Part shown: in pieces, positions 5,047 to 6,497 of the stretch
Numbering within the stretch: the stretch's first letter is position 1
How the letters are laid out: each line of letters starts with the position of its first letter
DNA from: Acidobacteriota bacterium
GTDB taxonomy: Bacteria; Acidobacteriota; Terriglobia; Terriglobales; Acidobacteriaceae
DNA length: 6,497 nucleotides
Direction: 5' to 3'
NCBI GenBank assembly: GCA_021810175.1
Contig: JAJZJJ010000174.1
Span: forward strand, 1-6,497
The notes under the pieces: generated by a model
What the model was told of the DNA's origin: nothing
What the model saw: only the letters and a program-made list of their open reading frames with translations
Database searches by the model: none
Translations under genes and position numbers: made by a program

Positions 5047-6345
5047 CTACTGGTTTTTCCAGACCGGACCGTCGGGGAAACTGTACTGGCTGATGGTTTC
5101 TGAGATGATTTCGCTGCTGTATCCCGGCTTTTCCGGCAGGAGATAGTGGCCCCCGCGGATGCGAACCGGATCGGTGAAATGCTCGTGCAGATGATCCACA
5201 AATTCCGTGACGCGGTTCTCGAGCGTCGCCGAAGCGCGCAGGTAGTCGAAGGCGGACAAGTGCTGGACCATTTCGCACAGCCCCACGCCGCCGGCATGCG
5301 GACAGACAGGGATGCCGAATTTCGCGGCCATGAGAATGATCGCCAGATTCTCATTCACTCCGGCGACGCGGCAGCTGTCAATCTGGCAGACGTCGATCGC
5401 CTGAGCCTGCAGGAGTTGCTTAAAGACCACCCGGTTCTGGCAGTGCTCTCCAGTCGCGATGCGGACTCCTGTTTCCCGCCGGATGCGCGCATGCCCGAGA
5501 ATGTCATCCGGGCTGGTGGGCTCCTCCATCCACCACGGATCGACTTCGGCGAGCTGGCGGGTGCGACGGATGGCCTCTTCCACGTCCCATTTCTGATTGG
5601 CATCCATCATCAGCTTGTGCTCCGCGCCGATCTTCGAGCGAACGAGCCGCGCACGGCGAAGATCCTCCATCGGATCGCCGCCCACCTTCAGCTTGAAGTG
5701 TGTCCACCCTTCGGCAAGCGCCTCATCGGCCAGGCGAGCGATCTTCTCGTCGCTGAACCCAAACCACCCGACGGACGTGGTGTAGGCGGGATAGCCGCTC
5801 TGCCGCAGCGTTTCAATGCGCGACTCCATTCCGGTGCGGCGTTCCCGCAGCAGGGCAACGGCTTCATCCGGCGTGAGCGCGTCCGTGATGTATCGGAAGT
5901 CGATGACAGAAACAATCTGCTCGGCGGGCATCTCCGCCAGCAGCTGCCAGAGCGGCTTGCCCTCCACCCTCGCCCAAAGATCCCACACCGCGTTGATGAG
6001 CGCGGCGGATGCCAGATGGACGACGCCCTTCTCCGGCCCCAGCCAGCGATACTGGGTATCGCACGCGAGTTGCCGGCAGAAACCGGCAAAATCGTTCACG
6101 ATGGAATCCAGCGTGCGGCCAACCGCGAAACGTGCGAGATAATGTAACGCCTGCACGCACAAATCCGTGCCGCGGCCCAGGGTGAAGGTGATGCCATAGC
6201 CGCGCTGCCCTCCGCTGGTTTCAAGAATGCAGTACGCGGCGGAGTAATCGGGGTCGAGGTTCACGGCGTCGGAGCCTATTGCTTCGCGCGACGTCGGAAA
6301 GCGCAGATCGACGGTGCGCACAGCGGTGATGACAATGTCTTTCAT
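5047..6345 (-). CDS. fucD: L-fuconate dehydratase (enolase superfamily)
   Basis: Catalyses Mg2+-dependent dehydration of L-fuconate to 2-keto-3-deoxy-L-fuconate in the cytoplasm. The 432-residue length and the N-terminal FPTSREAIGSD...DPDYSAAY stretch match the L-fuconate dehydratase group (Xanthomonas FucD, human ENOSF1) rather than generic mandelate racemase-like proteins. In the barrel, the KxK motif FKLK places the base at Lys218/Lys220. Metal ligands are Asp248 (MDANQKW), Glu274 (MEEP) and Glu300 (ATGEH). The Asp-His dyad is Asp323 (CQIDSCR) and His350 (CPHAGG). All catalytic residues are present, so it should be active. ATG at 6345-6343 has AAAAGGAC about 8 bases upstream. It lies between an oxidoreductase gene end (27 bp upstream) and an FAH-family hydrolase (36 bp downstream), all on the minus strand, which supports an L-fucose/L-fuconate catabolic operon. 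Its promoter must be to the right of the window. Some activity on related acids such as L-galactonate or D-arabinonate is known for this family. Confidence 0.94.
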   Translation of the reverse strand: MKDIVITAVRTVDLRFPTSREAIGSDAVNLDPDYSAAYCILETSGGQRGYGITFTLGRGTDLCVQALHYLARFAVGRTLDSIVNDFAGFCRQLACDTQYRWLGPEKGVVHLASAALINAVWDLWARVEGKPLWQLLAEMPAEQIVSVIDFRYITDALTPDEAVALLRERRTGMESRIETLRQSGYPAYTTSVGWFGFSDEKIARLADEALAEGWTHFKLKVGGDPMEDLRRARLVRSKIGAEHKLMMDANQKWDVEEAIRRTRQLAEVDPWWMEEPTSPDDILGHARIRRETGVRIATGEHCQNRVVFKQLLQAQAIDVCQIDSCRVAGVNENLAIILMAAKFGIPVCPHAGGVGLCEMVQHLSAFDYLRASATLENRVTEFVDHLHEHFTDPVRIRGGHYLLPEKPGYSSEIISETISQYSFPDGPVWKNQ

Positions 6346-6372
6346 TCGGGCCAGTCCTTTTCGGTTCGCCTT

Positions 6373-6497
6373 TTATTCGGGCAGCGGTACGCCGTCGCGT
6401 TCGCTGGAGATGTAAGCGGCTTCGACGGTGCGCATTGTGTCAAAGGCCGATTCGACGCTGGTCGGGAGTTCTTTGGCATCTCCAGCAACGAACGCCT
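6373..6497 (-). CDS. Probable Gfo/Idh/MocA-family oxidoreductase, C-terminal end only
   Basis: The minus-strand frame ending with TAA at 6375-6373 is open to the window edge and encodes 40 residues, beginning AFVAGDAKELPTSVESAFDT and ending DGVPLPE. The spacing of a small-residue loop, a Pro, an Ala/Ser-containing helix and RTVEAAYISSERDGVPLP is what the last helix and strand of Gfo/Idh/MocA NAD(P)-dependent sugar dehydrogenases look like. It sits 27 bp before the L-fuconate dehydratase start and in the same direction, so it is likely the preceding gene of the same operon. It might oxidise a sugar such as L-fucose or D-galactose, or an intermediate of the route. With no cofactor or catalytic motif in view, the substrate cannot be assigned and the family call is tentative. 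Confidence 0.6.
   Translation of the reverse strand, partial: AFVAGDAKELPTSVESAFDTMRTVEAAYISSERDGVPLPE

Noticed and set aside
5146..6147. 333-residue open frame antisense to the L-fuconate dehydratase gene
   Set aside because: It is a long antisense frame typical of G+C-rich genes; the dehydratase has every catalytic residue, so the antisense frame is not credible.

Overview
The window is a G+C-rich stretch of a bacterial chromosome with six substantially complete or partial protein genes plus a short gene end at the right edge. No RNA gene, CRISPR array, insertion sequence or prophage gene was seen. The exported SGNH esterase, the Tat-exported TIM-barrel sugar isomerase-like protein and the non-phosphorylative L-fuconate pathway genes fit a saccharolytic soil bacterium. 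The overall style resembles Acidobacteriota (Terriglobia), but this is an impression from protein wording and gene mix, not from a marker gene.

Layout from left to right. (1) Bases 2-1156 (+) hold the C-terminal part of a D-alanyl-D-alanine carboxypeptidase (peptidase S11) fused to a SPOR-like domain; its start lies left of the window. (2) Bases 1186-2148 (-) encode an uncharacterised protein with about nine membrane segments, convergent with the first gene; its true start is probably upstream of the first standard start codon. (3) Bases 2149-2384 form a divergent intergenic region with a cluster of TGTCA/TGACA half-sites and a GC-rich inverted repeat. (4) Bases 2385-3218 (+) encode a secreted SGNH/GDSL hydrolase. 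(5) Bases 3308-4171 (+) encode a Tat-exported TIM-barrel protein of the sugar phosphate isomerase/epimerase type. A 16-bp LacI-like palindrome lies just upstream and overlaps a possible -10 box. (6) A perfect 13-bp hairpin at 4172-4201 separates the plus-strand genes from a minus-strand operon. (7) That operon, read right to left, is a Gfo/Idh/MocA-type oxidoreductase (only its last 40 residues, 6373-6497), L-fuconate dehydratase (5047-6345) and a fumarylacetoacetate hydrolase-family protein (4186-5010). The spacers are 27 and 36 bp.

How the genes work together. The minus-strand operon fits the non-phosphorylative L-fucose route. In that route L-fuconate is dehydrated to 2-keto-3-deoxy-L-fuconate, oxidised at C4, and cleaved by an FAH-family hydrolase to pyruvate and L-lactate. 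The 4-dehydrogenase and the lactonase are not in the window. The oxidoreductase at the right edge may act at an early sugar-oxidation step, but too little of it is visible to say. The two plus-strand exported enzymes may act on carbohydrate outside the cytoplasm and may have separate control. The carboxypeptidase is a cell-wall enzyme with no evident link to the sugar genes.

I did not find a clearly novel multi-gene system. The points most worth a second look are the operator-like palindrome before the TIM-barrel gene, the hairpin that contains the last codons and stop of the hydrolase gene, the half-site cluster in the divergent region, and the uncharacterised membrane protein with its apparent non-standard start.
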